Shown: positions 23,590 through 34,601 of the stretch, piece by piece | How the letters are laid out: each line of letters opens with the position of its first letter | Numbering within the stretch: the stretch's first letter is position 1 | From: DATLLN01 sp963809205 | GTDB taxonomy: Bacteria > Actinomycetota > Thermoleophilia > Gaiellales > JAICJC01 | Direction of reading: 5' to 3' | Assembly: GCA_963809205.1 (NCBI GenBank) | Contig: CAWEIS010000003.1 | Coordinates: 186,001-250,000 of the forward strand | Length of the DNA stretch: 64,000 nt | Notes under the pieces: model-generated | What the model was told of the DNA's origin: nothing | What the model saw: the letters and a program-made list of their open reading frames with translations, nothing else | The model's database searches: none | Translations under genes and position numbers: made by a program

Positions 23590-26500
23590 CGGCCGCCAGC
23601 GGCTCGTAGACCGCTGCCGCACGGGCTCGCGCCTCGGCGGCAGCTGCGGGATCTCCGGCAAAGTCGAGCGCGGCCGCAAGATCGAGATCGAGGTCCGCGG
23701 CGTGGACGACCGAGCCCCGGGCGGCCTCGATCTCCCGGACCTGCGCGAACAGCGGGACGGCCGCGGCCCCGTCGCCCGCGGCCAGCGCACGGAAGCCGTG
23801 CAGCGCCAGCCCGGCCGCTCTCAGCCGGACGACCTGGGGCGTGCCGACCTCGTCGTCGAACGCCGCGATCAGCCGGTCGAGCATCTCGACGTCCCGTGTC
23901 CTGGCCAGCGCCCGGCCCAGCAGGTGCTCGGTGAACATCGTCGCGGCCGTCCTCCCGCGAACCTCCGCGATCGTGCGCTCCGCCGCGGCACGCACGCGGC
24001 CGGAGTCTCCGAGCAGCGCCGCCCGCGATGCGTCCAGCGCCGCGATCGGGACGACCCGCTGCGGCTCCGATGTGCGCTCGGCCATGGCCACCGCCTCCGG
24101 CAGGAGCCGGTCGGCCTGGTGCAACCGGCCGCGGCGGATGGCGAGCTCGACAGCAAGCCAGTGCGAGAGCATCAGGGGGTTCGTCTCCGGGTGCGGCCAG
24201 CGTCGGAACGCGTCGTCGACCTCGTCCCAGCGGCCGGTCGGCACCAGGATGTACAGGCAGCGGGTGAAGGTGACGTAGGAGAGGAAGCGATCGCCGGCCT
24301 CGACGGCATCGGCCGCCGCCTCGCCGATCCGGAAGATCTCCTCGAGCTCGGCGATCGGGATGTTCGCCTGGGCGACCCAAAGGTAGTTGACGAGCGCCCG
24401 CGGGATCTCATCCGCGTTACCCGACTCCGTCGCTGCATCCAGTGCGGCGTGGAACACGTCGGTGCCGATCGGCATGCCGGCCTGGCCGCGGATGGTGAGC
24501 AGTGTCGTGATCGTATTCGCCTCGAGCCCGCGGTCACCGACGCGTCTGGCCAGCTCGAGCGCGATCTCCGCGTTCTGCTCGGCCTCGGGGATCGACCGCA
24601 GCATCTGGATCTGGGCGTGGCGGGCGACCGCATGCGCACGCTGGGCGTCGTCGCCGCCTTCACCCAGCACGGCGACCGCTCGCGCCGCGGTCTCGGCGGC
24701 TCGGTCGTAGTCGCCCAGAATCCAGTGCGCGCGCGACAGCAGCGGCAGCACGTCGGCCAGCAGCCCATCGTCGGCGTCGCGTTCGGCCTGCTCGAGCAGC
24801 GGCTGCAGTCGTTCTTGCACCAGCTCGCCCGCACTGGCATGCACCGCCGCCTCGGCGATCAGCAGATCGATCCTCCGCCGTTCGGCGGGATCGTCGGACA
24901 GCTCGTGGGCGCGCATCAGCATCGGCAGCGCCGACTGGGCGGCACCGCGGGCCAGAGCGGCCTGCCCGGCACGGCGCTGCGCGTCGACCGCCCGCCGAAA
25001 CAGCAAGGGATCGTCGGCGCCGTTCTCGATGGCGCGGATGAGGTGGTCGGCGATCAGCTCCGAGTCCTCGCGCCCCTGCTCGGCCGACAGCCGCACGATC
25101 CAGTCGGCGACCTGCACGTGCAGCTCGCGCCGCTCGGGACGCGAGAGCGAGCTGTACGCCACGTCCCGGGTGAGGGCGTGCCGGTAGCTGAACTCGCGCA
25201 TCGCGCCCATCGCCGACTCCGCGCTCTCCGCGACCAGTCCGCCGCCGATGCCTGCGACCAGCTCGGTCGAGACGCCGACCGCGTCGGGCCAGAACCGGCG
25301 CCCGATCACCGAGCAGCGGCGCAGCGCATCGCGCGCCGGCGCGTCGAGCAGGTCGATGCGGGCGGCGATCACGCCGTGCACCGAGTCGGGGATCGGCATG
25401 TCGGCGAGCAGGTCGGTCGACCGCCAGCCCGAACCGGTGCGCTCGATCGCGCCGCGGTCGATCAGCATCCGCAGGATCTCCTCGATGTAGAAGGGGTTGC
25501 CCTCGGCCTGGGCGAGGATCCGCTCCAGCGCATCGTCGGGCATTCGGCCGAGCTCCAGCAGCTCCGCCAGCAGCCGCCGGGCCTGCTCGGCGCGCAGCGG
25601 CGTCAGGCTGACCGTCGTCGAGTTGGGCAGCCCTGCGCCCCATGACCGGCGCGACTCCAGCAGCTCCGGCCGCGACGAGCAGAGGATCATCACGGGCGCG
25701 TCCTCCAGGCGCGTGGCGAGGCGCTCGAGCAGGTCGAGCATCTCGGTGGACGCCCAGTGGATGTCCTCGATCACCAGCAGCACCGGGCCGGCGGCCGCGG
25801 CGGTCGCCAGATGGCGCGTCCAGTGGTCGTGAAGGCGGCGGCGGACGACGTCGGAGTCCACCTCGATGCTGCCGGTGTCCAGGCCGATCGTCCACGCGGC
25901 CGCCTGCACCGCGCCCTCCGAGTCCGCGCCGAAGGCCGCCCGCAGCTTCTCCAGCGACTCCGCCGCCGAGTCGCTGTCGAGGATGCCTGCCTCGGCCTTG
26001 GCCACCTCGGCCAGCGGCCAGTAGGCGACGCCCTCGCCGTAGGGGATGCAGCGGCCGCGGAGCACCCGCGCGGAGACGCGGCCCGCCAGCTCGTCCAGCA
26101 GCCGCGTCTTGCCGACGCCGGCGACGCCCAGCAGCGTGACCACCTGCGGCGCTCGCTCCTCGGCCACGCGGTCGGCCAGGGTGACCAGCAGCGCCAGCTC
26201 CTGGTCGCGGCCGACCATCGGCGCCCGTAGGCCCTCGATCCCCCGGCGGCGGGGCCGGTCGAGGGCCCCCTGGGCCGGCCATGCCGGGAGCGGCGCGCTC
26301 TTGCCCTTGGCCCGTAGCTCGGCGCGCGGGCCGTAGCCGATCGCTCCGCGGCTGGCGCTCATCGTCCGCTCGCCGACCAGCACGGTGCCCGAGTCGGCGT
26401 GCTGCTGCAGCCGGGCGGCGACGTTGACAGCGTCGCCGGACACCATCATCTCGCCTCGGGCGGCAGCGTCGCGGCCGGTGACCACCTCGCCGGTGTTGAT

Positions 26501-27007
26501 GCCGATCCGCAGCGCGACCTCGCTGCCGTGCAGCCTGCGGACGCGCTCGGCCAGGTCGGGGAAGCGGCGCTGAGTGGCCAGCGCCGCGAGCACGGCCCGC
26601 TCGGCGTCGTCCTCATGCGCCTGGGGGATCCCGAACACGGCCATCACCGCGTCGCCGGCGAACTTCTCGCTGACGCCGCCGAACCGGGTGACCTCGGCGT
26701 CGACGACCTCGAACAGCCTGCCCTGGACGTCGCGGACGTCCTCGGGGTCGAGCTGCTCGCCGAGCGCGGTCGAGCCGGCCAAGTCGGCGAACAGGATCGT
26801 CACCACCCGACGCTCGTCGGCCGCGGCGACCGGCTCGCCCCGCCGGGCGCCGTCCCGCAGCCCCGCTCCGCACGCCGAGCAGAAGCTCGCAGCCGCCGGC
26901 GACTCGGCGCCGCAGACGGCGCAGAGCTGGAACGTCGGTGCGCCGCACGCGCCGCAGAATCGAGCCCCCGCGTCGTGCTCGACGCCACACACCTGGCAGG
27001 CCGGCAT
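23576..27007 (-). CDS. Zinc-ribbon / class III cyclase / AAA ATPase / TPR regulator
   Basis: A 1143-residue multidomain protein. Residues 4-46 form two zinc ribbons (C4xxC7, C18xxC21, C29xxC32, C43xxC46). Residues of about 65-245 are a class III nucleotide cyclase with FADLAGST (Asp75), EKFAGDAVMAVFG (Lys115, Asp119) and GDAVNVAARL, so both metal aspartates, the adenine-selecting lysine and the transition-state Asn/Arg are kept. An AAA16/STAND ATPase follows, with GVAGVGKT, LLVIEDIHWAS and EGNPFYIEEIL. The C-terminal half is helical TPR-like. It probably makes cAMP in response to a signal sensed by the repeats. Transcribed alone, leaderless by the look of its upstream region. Confidence 0.9.
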   Translation of the reverse strand: MPACQVCGVEHDAGARFCGACGAPTFQLCAVCGAESPAAASFCSACGAGLRDGARRGEPVAAADERRVVTILFADLAGSTALGEQLDPEDVRDVQGRLFEVVDAEVTRFGGVSEKFAGDAVMAVFGIPQAHEDDAERAVLAALATQRRFPDLAERVRRLHGSEVALRIGINTGEVVTGRDAAARGEMMVSGDAVNVAARLQQHADSGTVLVGERTMSASRGAIGYGPRAELRAKGKSAPLPAWPAQGALDRPRRRGIEGLRAPMVGRDQELALLVTLADRVAEERAPQVVTLLGVAGVGKTRLLDELAGRVSARVLRGRCIPYGEGVAYWPLAEVAKAEAGILDSDSAAESLEKLRAAFGADSEGAVQAAAWTIGLDTGSIEVDSDVVRRRLHDHWTRHLATAAAAGPVLLVIEDIHWASTEMLDLLERLATRLEDAPVMILCSSRPELLESRRSWGAGLPNSTTVSLTPLRAEQARRLLAELLELGRMPDDALERILAQAEGNPFYIEEILRMLIDRGAIERTGSGWRSTDLLADMPIPDSVHGVIAARIDLLDAPARDALRRCSVIGRRFWPDAVGVSTELVAGIGGGLVAESAESAMGAMREFSYRHALTRDVAYSSLSRPERRELHVQVADWIVRLSAEQGREDSELIADHLIRAIENGADDPLLFRRAVDAQRRAGQAALARGAAQSALPMLMRAHELSDDPAERRRIDLLIAEAAVHASAGELVQERLQPLLEQAERDADDGLLADVLPLLSRAHWILGDYDRAAETAARAVAVLGEGGDDAQRAHAVARHAQIQMLRSIPEAEQNAEIALELARRVGDRGLEANTITTLLTIRGQAGMPIGTDVFHAALDAATESGNADEIPRALVNYLWVAQANIPIAELEEIFRIGEAAADAVEAGDRFLSYVTFTRCLYILVPTGRWDEVDDAFRRWPHPETNPLMLSHWLAVELAIRRGRLHQADRLLPEAVAMAERTSEPQRVVPIAALDASRAALLGDSGRVRAAAERTIAEVRGRTAATMFTEHLLGRALARTRDVEMLDRLIAAFDDEVGTPQVVRLRAAGLALHGFRALAAGDGAAAVPLFAQVREIEAARGSVVHAADLDLDLAAALDFAGDPAAAAEARARAAAVYEPLAAVNSP

Positions 27008-27013
27008 TGCGCG

Positions 27014-27019
27014 AGTTTA
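27014..27019 (-). promoter_or_regulatory. Candidate leaderless promoter (-10) of the cyclase gene
   Basis: Minus-strand TAAACT ends six bases before the ATG at 27007, so the transcript would start at or next to the A of ATG. Confidence 0.5.
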
Positions 27020-27075
27020 CCGTGGCAGCGTTGTCATGCTTGGCACCGGTGTTTCATTCCGTCCCGCCTGTCGCC

Positions 27076-27081
27076 TATGAT
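27076..27081 (+). promoter_or_regulatory. Candidate -10 element of pyrG
   Basis: TATGAT, with a weak TTTCAT 18 bases upstream, gives a leader of about 40 bases containing an AGGTGG ribosome-binding motif before the GTG. Confidence 0.4.
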
Positions 27082-27126
27082 GTCTTCCCGGGTACGGTGG
27101 ATCTCTCCGGGAAAGGTGGGTCGCAC

Positions 27127-28773
<1,647 letters not shown>

Positions 28774-28787
28774 TACCGGCGCTGCGG

Positions 28788-28793
28788 TAGCCT
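28788..28793 (+). promoter_or_regulatory. Candidate -10 element of the M32 peptidase gene
   Basis: TAGCCT ends nine bases before the ATG at 28803, in the 29-base gap after pyrG. Confidence 0.4.
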
Positions 28794-28802
28794 CCATATC
28801 GG

Positions 28803-30302
28803 ATGATCGACGTCGACTCCTGGGCTGCGCTGGACACGCGGATGCGCGAGCTGGCCGACCTCGCGCACGTCCGCGAACTGCTCGGCTGGGACAAGGAGGC
28901 GAAGATGCCGCTGCGCGCGGCGGAGGCGCGGGCGCGCCAGCAGGCGACCATGCGCGGCATCTACCACGAGCGGATCGGCGACCCGCGCCTGGGCGAGCTG
29001 CTCGAGGAGCTGGCCGGCGACCCGGATCCGGCCCGCGCGGCCATGGTCCGCAACCTGCGGCACCGGCATGAGCGCGCCGTCAAGCTGCCGGTCGAGTTCG
29101 CCCAGCGGCTGGCGTTCGCCGAGAGCCGGGGGTCGACCATCTGGCGGGTCGCTCGCAGAGAGAACGACTTCGCGTCGTTCCTGCCGGCGCTCGAGGGGAT
29201 CATCGAGCTGAAGCGCGAAGAGGCCGAGCTGGTCGGGTACGACGGCGAGGCGTACGACGCGCTGCTCGACGAGTTCGAACCGGGGATGACCGCCGCGCGG
29301 CTGGAGCCGCTGCTCGGCGAGCTGCGCGACGAGACCCTCAGCCTGCTGGGCGAGATCCAGGCCGCCGGGCAGCTGCCGCCGGCACCGTTCGAGGGACGCG
29401 CCTTTCCCGCCGATGCGCAGTGGGCCTTCACGATCGAGGTGCTCCGCGACCTCGGCTTCGACCTGGACGCCGGGCGGCAGGACGTGTCGGCGCACCCGTT
29501 CAGCTCGTCCGCGGCGCTGCGTGACGTCCGCCTGACGACCCGGATCGACGAGCTCGACCCGTTCAGCGGGCTGTTCGCCACGATCCACGAGTGCGGCCAC
29601 GGCCTGTACGAGCAGGGCTTCGACCCGGCTTACGAGGACACGCCGGTCGCCGAGGCGCCCTCGCACGGCATCCACGAGTCGCAGTCCCGCCTGTGGGAGA
29701 ACATCGTCGGCCGCAGCCGGGCGTTCTGGGAGCGGTACACACCGCTGATGCGCGAGGCGTTCCCCGAGGCGATGGCCGGCGTGGACGTCGACGATGTGTA
29801 CCGCCACGTCAACCGGGTGGCGCCGTCGCTGATCCGGGTCGAGGCGGACGAGGTGACCTACAACCTGCACATCGCCGTGCGCTTCAGGATGGAGCTGGCG
29901 GTGATGCGCGGCGAGCTGTCGGCGGCCGACCTGCCGGCCGCCTGGAACGACGCGTACGAGGAGCTCCTGGGCGTGCGGTCGGACACCGACGCCGACGGCG
30001 TGATGCAGGACATCCACTGGTCGTCCGGGTCGATCGGGTACTTCCCGTCGTACTCGCTGGGCAACCTGTACTCGGCGGTGCTGTGGGAAGCCCTGGAGGC
30101 CGATCACCCGGACGTCGAGCAGCGGATCGCTGCGGGCGACCTCGGTGTGGTGCTCGGCTGGATGCGCGAGCACGTGCACCGGCGCGGCTACCTCGAGGAG
30201 TCCGAGGACACCGTGCGGCGGGCCACCGGGCGCGGCCTCGAGGTGCAGCCGCTGATCCGTTACCTGCGCGCGCGGCGCGGCCCGCTGTACGGCCTGGCCT
30301 GA
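28803..30302 (+). CDS. M32 family carboxypeptidase (carboxypeptidase Taq)
   Basis: A 499-residue zinc metallo-carboxypeptidase acting on C-terminal residues of peptides. The zinc motif is HECGH (HExxH type) in FATIHECGHGLYEQGF, with the third ligand glutamate in GIHESQSRLWEN; YNLHIAVRFRMEL and IHWSSGSIGYFPSYSLGN are the other M32 signatures. Length is normal for the family. TGATG junction with the next peptidase gene suggests co-expression in peptide turnover. Confidence 0.94.
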   Translation: MIDVDSWAALDTRMRELADLAHVRELLGWDKEAKMPLRAAEARARQQATMRGIYHERIGDPRLGELLEELAGDPDPARAAMVRNLRHRHERAVKLPVEFAQRLAFAESRGSTIWRVARRENDFASFLPALEGIIELKREEAELVGYDGEAYDALLDEFEPGMTAARLEPLLGELRDETLSLLGEIQAAGQLPPAPFEGRAFPADAQWAFTIEVLRDLGFDLDAGRQDVSAHPFSSSAALRDVRLTTRIDELDPFSGLFATIHECGHGLYEQGFDPAYEDTPVAEAPSHGIHESQSRLWENIVGRSRAFWERYTPLMREAFPEAMAGVDVDDVYRHVNRVAPSLIRVEADEVTYNLHIAVRFRMELAVMRGELSAADLPAAWNDAYEELLGVRSDTDADGVMQDIHWSSGSIGYFPSYSLGNLYSAVLWEALEADHPDVEQRIAAGDLGVVLGWMREHVHRRGYLEESEDTVRRATGRGLEVQPLIRYLRARRGPLYGLA

Positions 30303-31426
30303 TGGCGCTCGCCGACCTCTCGCCGCTCGACCTGTTCATACGTCTGGCTGCCGTGTCCAGCCCGCCTGGCAAGGAGCGCGGGGTCGCCGACCTGGCGATC
30401 GGCTTTCTCGGCGAGCTCGGCTTGGAGACGGACGAGGACGGCGCGGGGGCGGTGATCGGCTCGGACATCGGCAACATCTACTGCAGGGTCGAGCCCACCG
30501 CCGAAGGCGACGCGCTGTTCCTGAACGCCCATCTGGACACCGTGCCGCCGACGGCGGCGATCGAACCGGTGGTCGAGGACGGTCGTGTGGTGAACGCCCA
30601 GCCGACGATCCTCGGCGCGGACAACAAGGCGGCCGTGGCCGCGATGCTGTGCGCGGTGCGCGACCTCGTCCGGGAGGGCCGGCCGCACGCAGGTGTCGAG
30701 CTGGTGCTGACGCCGATGGAGGAGGTCGGGCTGTGGGGCGCCAAGGAGTTCGACACCAGCCGCCTGCACGCCCGGTTCGGGTACTGCTACGACCACGCCG
30801 CGCCGATCGGCAACATCGTGCTCGCGGCTCCGTGGCAGCAGAGCTTCACGATCGCCTTCGCCGGTCGTGCCGCCCACTCGGGCATGGCGCCCGAGGACGG
30901 GAGGAGCGCGATCCTGGCCGCCGCGCGCGCCATCGCCGAGATGCCGCTCGGCCGGATCGACGCCCAAACGACGGCGAACGTGGGGTTGATCGAGGGCGGC
31001 GTCGCCGGCAACATCGTCCCGCCGCGCTGCGTGTTCCGGGCGGAGGCGCGAAGCCGCGACCGCGACCGGCTGGAGGAGGTGTCGGCGCGGATCGTCGATG
31101 CGGCGAACCGCGCGGCGAACGCCACCGGATGCGAGGCGGAGATCTCGCTGCGCAGCGAGTACGTCGGCTACCGGCTGAGCCCGTCGTCCAAGGCGGTCAA
31201 GCTGATCTCCTCGGCGCTGCGCGCCAACGACACCGAGCCGGTCTACATCGAGTCCGGCGGCGGGGCGGACGCCAACGTGTTCAACGCCGCCGGTGTCACC
31301 TGTGTAAACGTGTGCAACGGCATGGCCGAGATCCACACGCCGGACGAGCACATCGCCGTCGCCGACATCGACCTGATGACGGGCGTCACGCGCTCGCTGA
31401 TCGATCTTTCGTCGAATCGCTCCTGA
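30302..31426 (+). CDS. M20/PepT-like metallopeptidase
   Basis: 374 residues of the M20 di-zinc peptidase fold, closest in pattern to tripeptidase T-like proteins. Metal and catalytic motifs: NAHLDTVPP, LGADNKAAVAAML, TPMEEVGLWGAKEF; the inserted dimerisation domain carries AGRAAHSGMAPEDG. The C-terminal ESGGGADANVFNAAGV is typical of the PepT-like group. The exact substrate is not determined. Start ATG overlaps the M32 stop. Confidence 0.9.
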   Translation: MALADLSPLDLFIRLAAVSSPPGKERGVADLAIGFLGELGLETDEDGAGAVIGSDIGNIYCRVEPTAEGDALFLNAHLDTVPPTAAIEPVVEDGRVVNAQPTILGADNKAAVAAMLCAVRDLVREGRPHAGVELVLTPMEEVGLWGAKEFDTSRLHARFGYCYDHAAPIGNIVLAAPWQQSFTIAFAGRAAHSGMAPEDGRSAILAAARAIAEMPLGRIDAQTTANVGLIEGGVAGNIVPPRCVFRAEARSRDRDRLEEVSARIVDAANRAANATGCEAEISLRSEYVGYRLSPSSKAVKLISSALRANDTEPVYIESGGGADANVFNAAGVTCVNVCNGMAEIHTPDEHIAVADIDLMTGVTRSLIDLSSNRS

Positions 31427-31431
31427 AGCCG

Positions 31432-31437
31432 TAGAAT
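31432..31437 (+). promoter_or_regulatory. Candidate -10 element of ald
   Basis: TAGAAT lies 39 bases before the ald ATG. The intervening leader has a GAAGGTAGG ribosome-binding motif. Confidence 0.4.
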
Positions 31438-31476
31438 CGCTGCGAGTTCCCGGGTTCCCGTAGCGAAGGTAGGCCA

Positions 31477-32595
31477 ATGAAGATCGGTGTGGCGAAGGAG
31501 ATCAAGAAAGACGAGTACCGCGTCGCGCTGACGACGGCGGGCGTGCTCGAGCTGCGCCTGCACGGCCACGACGTCCAGGTCGAGACCGGCGCGGGGCTGG
31601 GCAGTTCCATGTCGGACGACGACTACCGGGCGGCCGGCGCGTCGATCGTCGATGTCGACACGGTGTGGGGCGAGTCGGACATGGTGCTGAAGGTCAAGGA
31701 GCCGCTGGACGGCGAATGGCAGAGACTGTCGCGGGGCCAGATCCTGTTCACGTACCTGCACCTGGCTGCGGCGCCGGAGCTGACGCGCGGCCTCGCCGAT
31801 AGCGGCGCCGTGTGCATCGCCTACGAGACGGTCGAGACCGCCGATCGCCGGCTGCCGCTGCTGGCGCCGATGAGCGAGGTCGCCGGACGCCTGTCGGCGC
31901 AGGTCGGCGCGTACTACCTGATGAAGCCGTTCGGCGGCCGCGGCCGCCTGATGGGCGGCGTTCCCGGCGTGCTGCCGGCGAACGTGCTTGTGTTCGGCGG
32001 CGGCATCGTGGGCTACAACGCCGCGCTGATCGCCCAGGGGATGCAGGCCAACGTGACGATCTTCGAGCGGAGCGTCGACCGGATGCGTGAGCTGGATGTC
32101 AGCCTCGGGCGGACGGTGCTGCTGACGATGTCGTCACGGCAGGCGATCGAGGAGGCACTGCCCGAGGCCGACCTGGTGATCGGCGGCGTGCTGATCCCCG
32201 GTGCCAAGGCGCCGCGCCTGATCACCCGCGAGATGCTCGGCGTGATGAAGCCCGGCTCCGTGATGGTGGACGTCGCGATCGACCAGGGCGGCTGCTTCGA
32301 GACGTCGCGGCCGACGACGCACACGGATCCGACCTACGTGGTCGACGACGTCCTCCACTACTGCGTCGCGAACATGCCAGGCGCGGTGCCGATCACCTCG
32401 ACCGGAGCGCTGACGAACGTCACGTTGCCGTACGTCGAGGCGATCGCCGACAAGGGCGTGGAACGCGCGGTGGCAGAGGACGCGGCGCTCGCCAAGGGAG
32501 TCAACGTCGCCGACGGCAAGGTCACGTACGAGCCGGTCGCCGAGGCGGTCGGCATGCCGTACACGCCGCTCGCCGAGGTCGGCGCGCTGGTCTAG
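31477..32595 (+). CDS. ald: Alanine dehydrogenase
   Basis: NAD-dependent interconversion of L-alanine with pyruvate and ammonia. 372 residues. IGVAKEIKKDEYRVALT starts the catalytic domain with the substrate-binding Arg; VKVKEPL-type lysine is in MVLKVKEPLDGEW; the NAD loop is VFGGGIVGYNAALIA; the C-terminal region AVPITSTGALTNVTLPY is diagnostic. It has its own leader with a ribosome-binding site. In Actinobacteria ald often lies near xerD and pyrG, as here. Confidence 0.95.
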   Translation: MKIGVAKEIKKDEYRVALTTAGVLELRLHGHDVQVETGAGLGSSMSDDDYRAAGASIVDVDTVWGESDMVLKVKEPLDGEWQRLSRGQILFTYLHLAAAPELTRGLADSGAVCIAYETVETADRRLPLLAPMSEVAGRLSAQVGAYYLMKPFGGRGRLMGGVPGVLPANVLVFGGGIVGYNAALIAQGMQANVTIFERSVDRMRELDVSLGRTVLLTMSSRQAIEEALPEADLVIGGVLIPGAKAPRLITREMLGVMKPGSVMVDVAIDQGGCFETSRPTTHTDPTYVVDDVLHYCVANMPGAVPITSTGALTNVTLPYVEAIADKGVERAVAEDAALAKGVNVADGKVTYEPVAEAVGMPYTPLAEVGALV

Positions 32596-32618
32596 GGGCG
32601 ATCCGGGTTAGACCCCGA

Positions 32619-33656
32619 TCAGCGCCAGGCGACCCAGGTTGTCGCGATCGGCAGGCTGAAGCGCGCGGCCCCGGTCTCGGCATCGGCCAGGATCAGCCGC
32701 GCCGGGGTGGCCAGGGCCAGCGTCCGCCCGTCCGGCGACGCGGTCGCGGCGACGATCGGCAGGTCTCCCGCGCTGCTCAGCCGGCGGCCGCTCAGCGTGC
32801 GGATGACCAGCCGGTCGTCCGCACGGGCGGCGACGATCCGGCCGCCGTCGAGGAGGTTCACCTCCTGGGCGATCACCCCAGACTGCCACACCTGGCTGAC
32901 CTTGCCGTCGGCACCGTCGTAGAGCACGACGGTGGTCAGCGGCGGCGCAGCGCCGGGCACGGTCACGCGGGTCGTCGGCACCGCCAGCGTCGAGTCCTGC
33001 CCGGTGATCCCGGGGATCTGATCGACGGCGAAGCCGAGCAGCCGCGTCAGCGTCCCGGCGTCGGCCAGCGTCCGGCCGTCCAGGTCGACCTCGCCGCCCA
33101 CCTCGCGGTACGCCAGCTTGCCGGCGGCGTACGCCGGGAAGCACGCATCGCGGCGCACCGGGCTGACGCGCCCGCTGGCGACGTCAACCCGCACCAGCCG
33201 CTCGCCGGGATTCCGCGCGTCGCACACCGCCAGCGTCCGCGAGTCCGCGCTCCACGCCGGAGGCGCGACGGCGAAGTCCGGCCGGTGCAACGGCCGGGTG
33301 ATCCGCCCCGTGCGCATGTCGAGCAGCTCGAGCGGGAGGGGAGGGACGAACGGCCTGCCGATGTGCATCGCCAGCCAGTGCCCGTCGGGCGACGGCCAGA
33401 ACCTGCAGTGCCCGCCGCTTCGGGTCAGCGTCTGCGCGGACAGCGTCGCCAGGTCGACCTGCACGACCCGGCAGCCGGTGTCGGCGTACAGCAACCGGCC
33501 GCTCAGCACGCCGGCATTGAGCCGCTCCACGCGGGGCGCGGGGCCGCGCACCGAACGGTCGTGCTGCCCGCCTCCGCGCTCGGTGTCGACCACCACGGCA
33601 ACGACCAGCGCACCGACCAGCGCGAGCACGAGGATCGTCGTCAGCCGCTGTCCCAT
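32619..33656 (-). CDS. Membrane-anchored beta-propeller-like protein
   Basis: 345 residues. One N-terminal membrane segment (TTILVLALVGALVVAVVV) is followed by an extracytoplasmic region with repeated WSADSRTLAV, ASPDGRTLALATP and FWPSPDGHWLAM blades typical of TolB/WD40-like propellers. No catalytic residues are recognised; such proteins often bind partners at the envelope. The open frame extends upstream across the xerD start but only the ATG at 33656 gives a proper signal anchor. Confidence 0.75.
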   Translation of the reverse strand: MGQRLTTILVLALVGALVVAVVVDTERGGGQHDRSVRGPAPRVERLNAGVLSGRLLYADTGCRVVQVDLATLSAQTLTRSGGHCRFWPSPDGHWLAMHIGRPFVPPLPLELLDMRTGRITRPLHRPDFAVAPPAWSADSRTLAVCDARNPGERLVRVDVASGRVSPVRRDACFPAYAAGKLAYREVGGEVDLDGRTLADAGTLTRLLGFAVDQIPGITGQDSTLAVPTTRVTVPGAAPPLTTVVLYDGADGKVSQVWQSGVIAQEVNLLDGGRIVAARADDRLVIRTLSGRRLSSAGDLPIVAATASPDGRTLALATPARLILADAETGAARFSLPIATTWVAWR

Positions 33657-33663
33657 GGCGTCC

Positions 33664-33669
33664 AGTATC
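33664..33669 (-). promoter_or_regulatory. Candidate -10 element of the propeller gene
   Basis: Minus-strand GATACT ends seven bases before the ATG at 33656. Confidence 0.35.
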
Positions 33670-33719
33670 GGCCACCCGATCGAGAAGGAGTCGTGACGAC
33701 CGTGGCGAATGGGGGCGCC

Positions 33720-34601
33720 ATGAGGACGTATGACGCCAAGCTCAACGACTTCCTGACCAGCCTGCAGCTCGAGCGTGGAGCGTCGCCGCACACGATCGAG
33801 GCCTACCGCCGCGACCTCATCGATCTCGGCATGTTCATCGAGCACGCCGACCCCGACGCGGTCGACGTCTCGGTGCTCGACGAGTACGCCGTCGCGCTCC
33901 GCGACCGCGGGCTCTCGCCGGCCACCGTGCGCCGCCGGCTCGCCGCCGTGCGCGCCTTCCTGAAGCACCGCGCCCGCGAGGGCGGGCGGCCGGACGCCGG
34001 CCGCGGGGTGCCGCTTCCCCGGCTCGGCCGGCGGCTCCCGGAGCCGCTCACGCCGGAGGAGGCCGACCGCATCGTCACCCAGCCCGACGGCTCACCGCGA
34101 GGTCTCCGCGACCGCGCGATGCTCGAGTTGATGTATGGCGCAGGCCTGCGCGTCTCCGAGCTGGTCGCGCTCCGCGTCTCGGACGTCGACCTCGAGGAGG
34201 GCCTCGTTCGCTGCATGGGCAAGGGCGCCCGGCAGCGGATCGTGCCTACCGGCGGGCGCGCGATCGACGCAATCCGCGTCTACATGCAGCGCGGGCGCCC
34301 GCACCTCGGGCGGATGCAGCGGGGCGACGTCCTGTTCCTGAACCACCGTGGCCAGGGCATCACCCGGCAGGCCGTCTTCCAGCTCGTCCGCGAGCACGCG
34401 CGCGCGGCCGGGGTGCAGAAGATCGTCACGCCGCACACGCTCCGCCACTCGTTTGCGACGCACCTGATCGAGGGTGGCTGCGACCTGCGCAGCGTGCAGG
34501 AGATGCTCGGGCACGCCACGATCGAGACGACCCAGGTCTACACGCACGTCTCCGCAGAGCACGTCCGCGAGGCGTACCAGCGGGCCCACCCGCGAGCTTG
34601 A
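33720..34601 (+). CDS. xerD: Tyrosine recombinase XerD
   Basis: Site-specific recombinase resolving chromosome dimers at dif with XerC. 293 residues: N-terminal SAM-like core-binding domain (FLTSLQLERGASPHTIEAYRRDL) and a catalytic domain with Arg in GAGLRVSELVAL, Lys in GKGARQR, HTLRHSFATHLIEGG, and LGHATIETTQVYTHV carrying His and the nucleophile Tyr. In-frame GTGs at 33693 and 33702 are possible earlier starts. The stop forms a TTGA overlap with the next gene. Confidence 0.92.
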   Translation: MRTYDAKLNDFLTSLQLERGASPHTIEAYRRDLIDLGMFIEHADPDAVDVSVLDEYAVALRDRGLSPATVRRRLAAVRAFLKHRAREGGRPDAGRGVPLPRLGRRLPEPLTPEEADRIVTQPDGSPRGLRDRAMLELMYGAGLRVSELVALRVSDVDLEEGLVRCMGKGARQRIVPTGGRAIDAIRVYMQRGRPHLGRMQRGDVLFLNHRGQGITRQAVFQLVREHARAAGVQKIVTPHTLRHSFATHLIEGGCDLRSVQEMLGHATIETTQVYTHVSAEHVREAYQRAHPRA

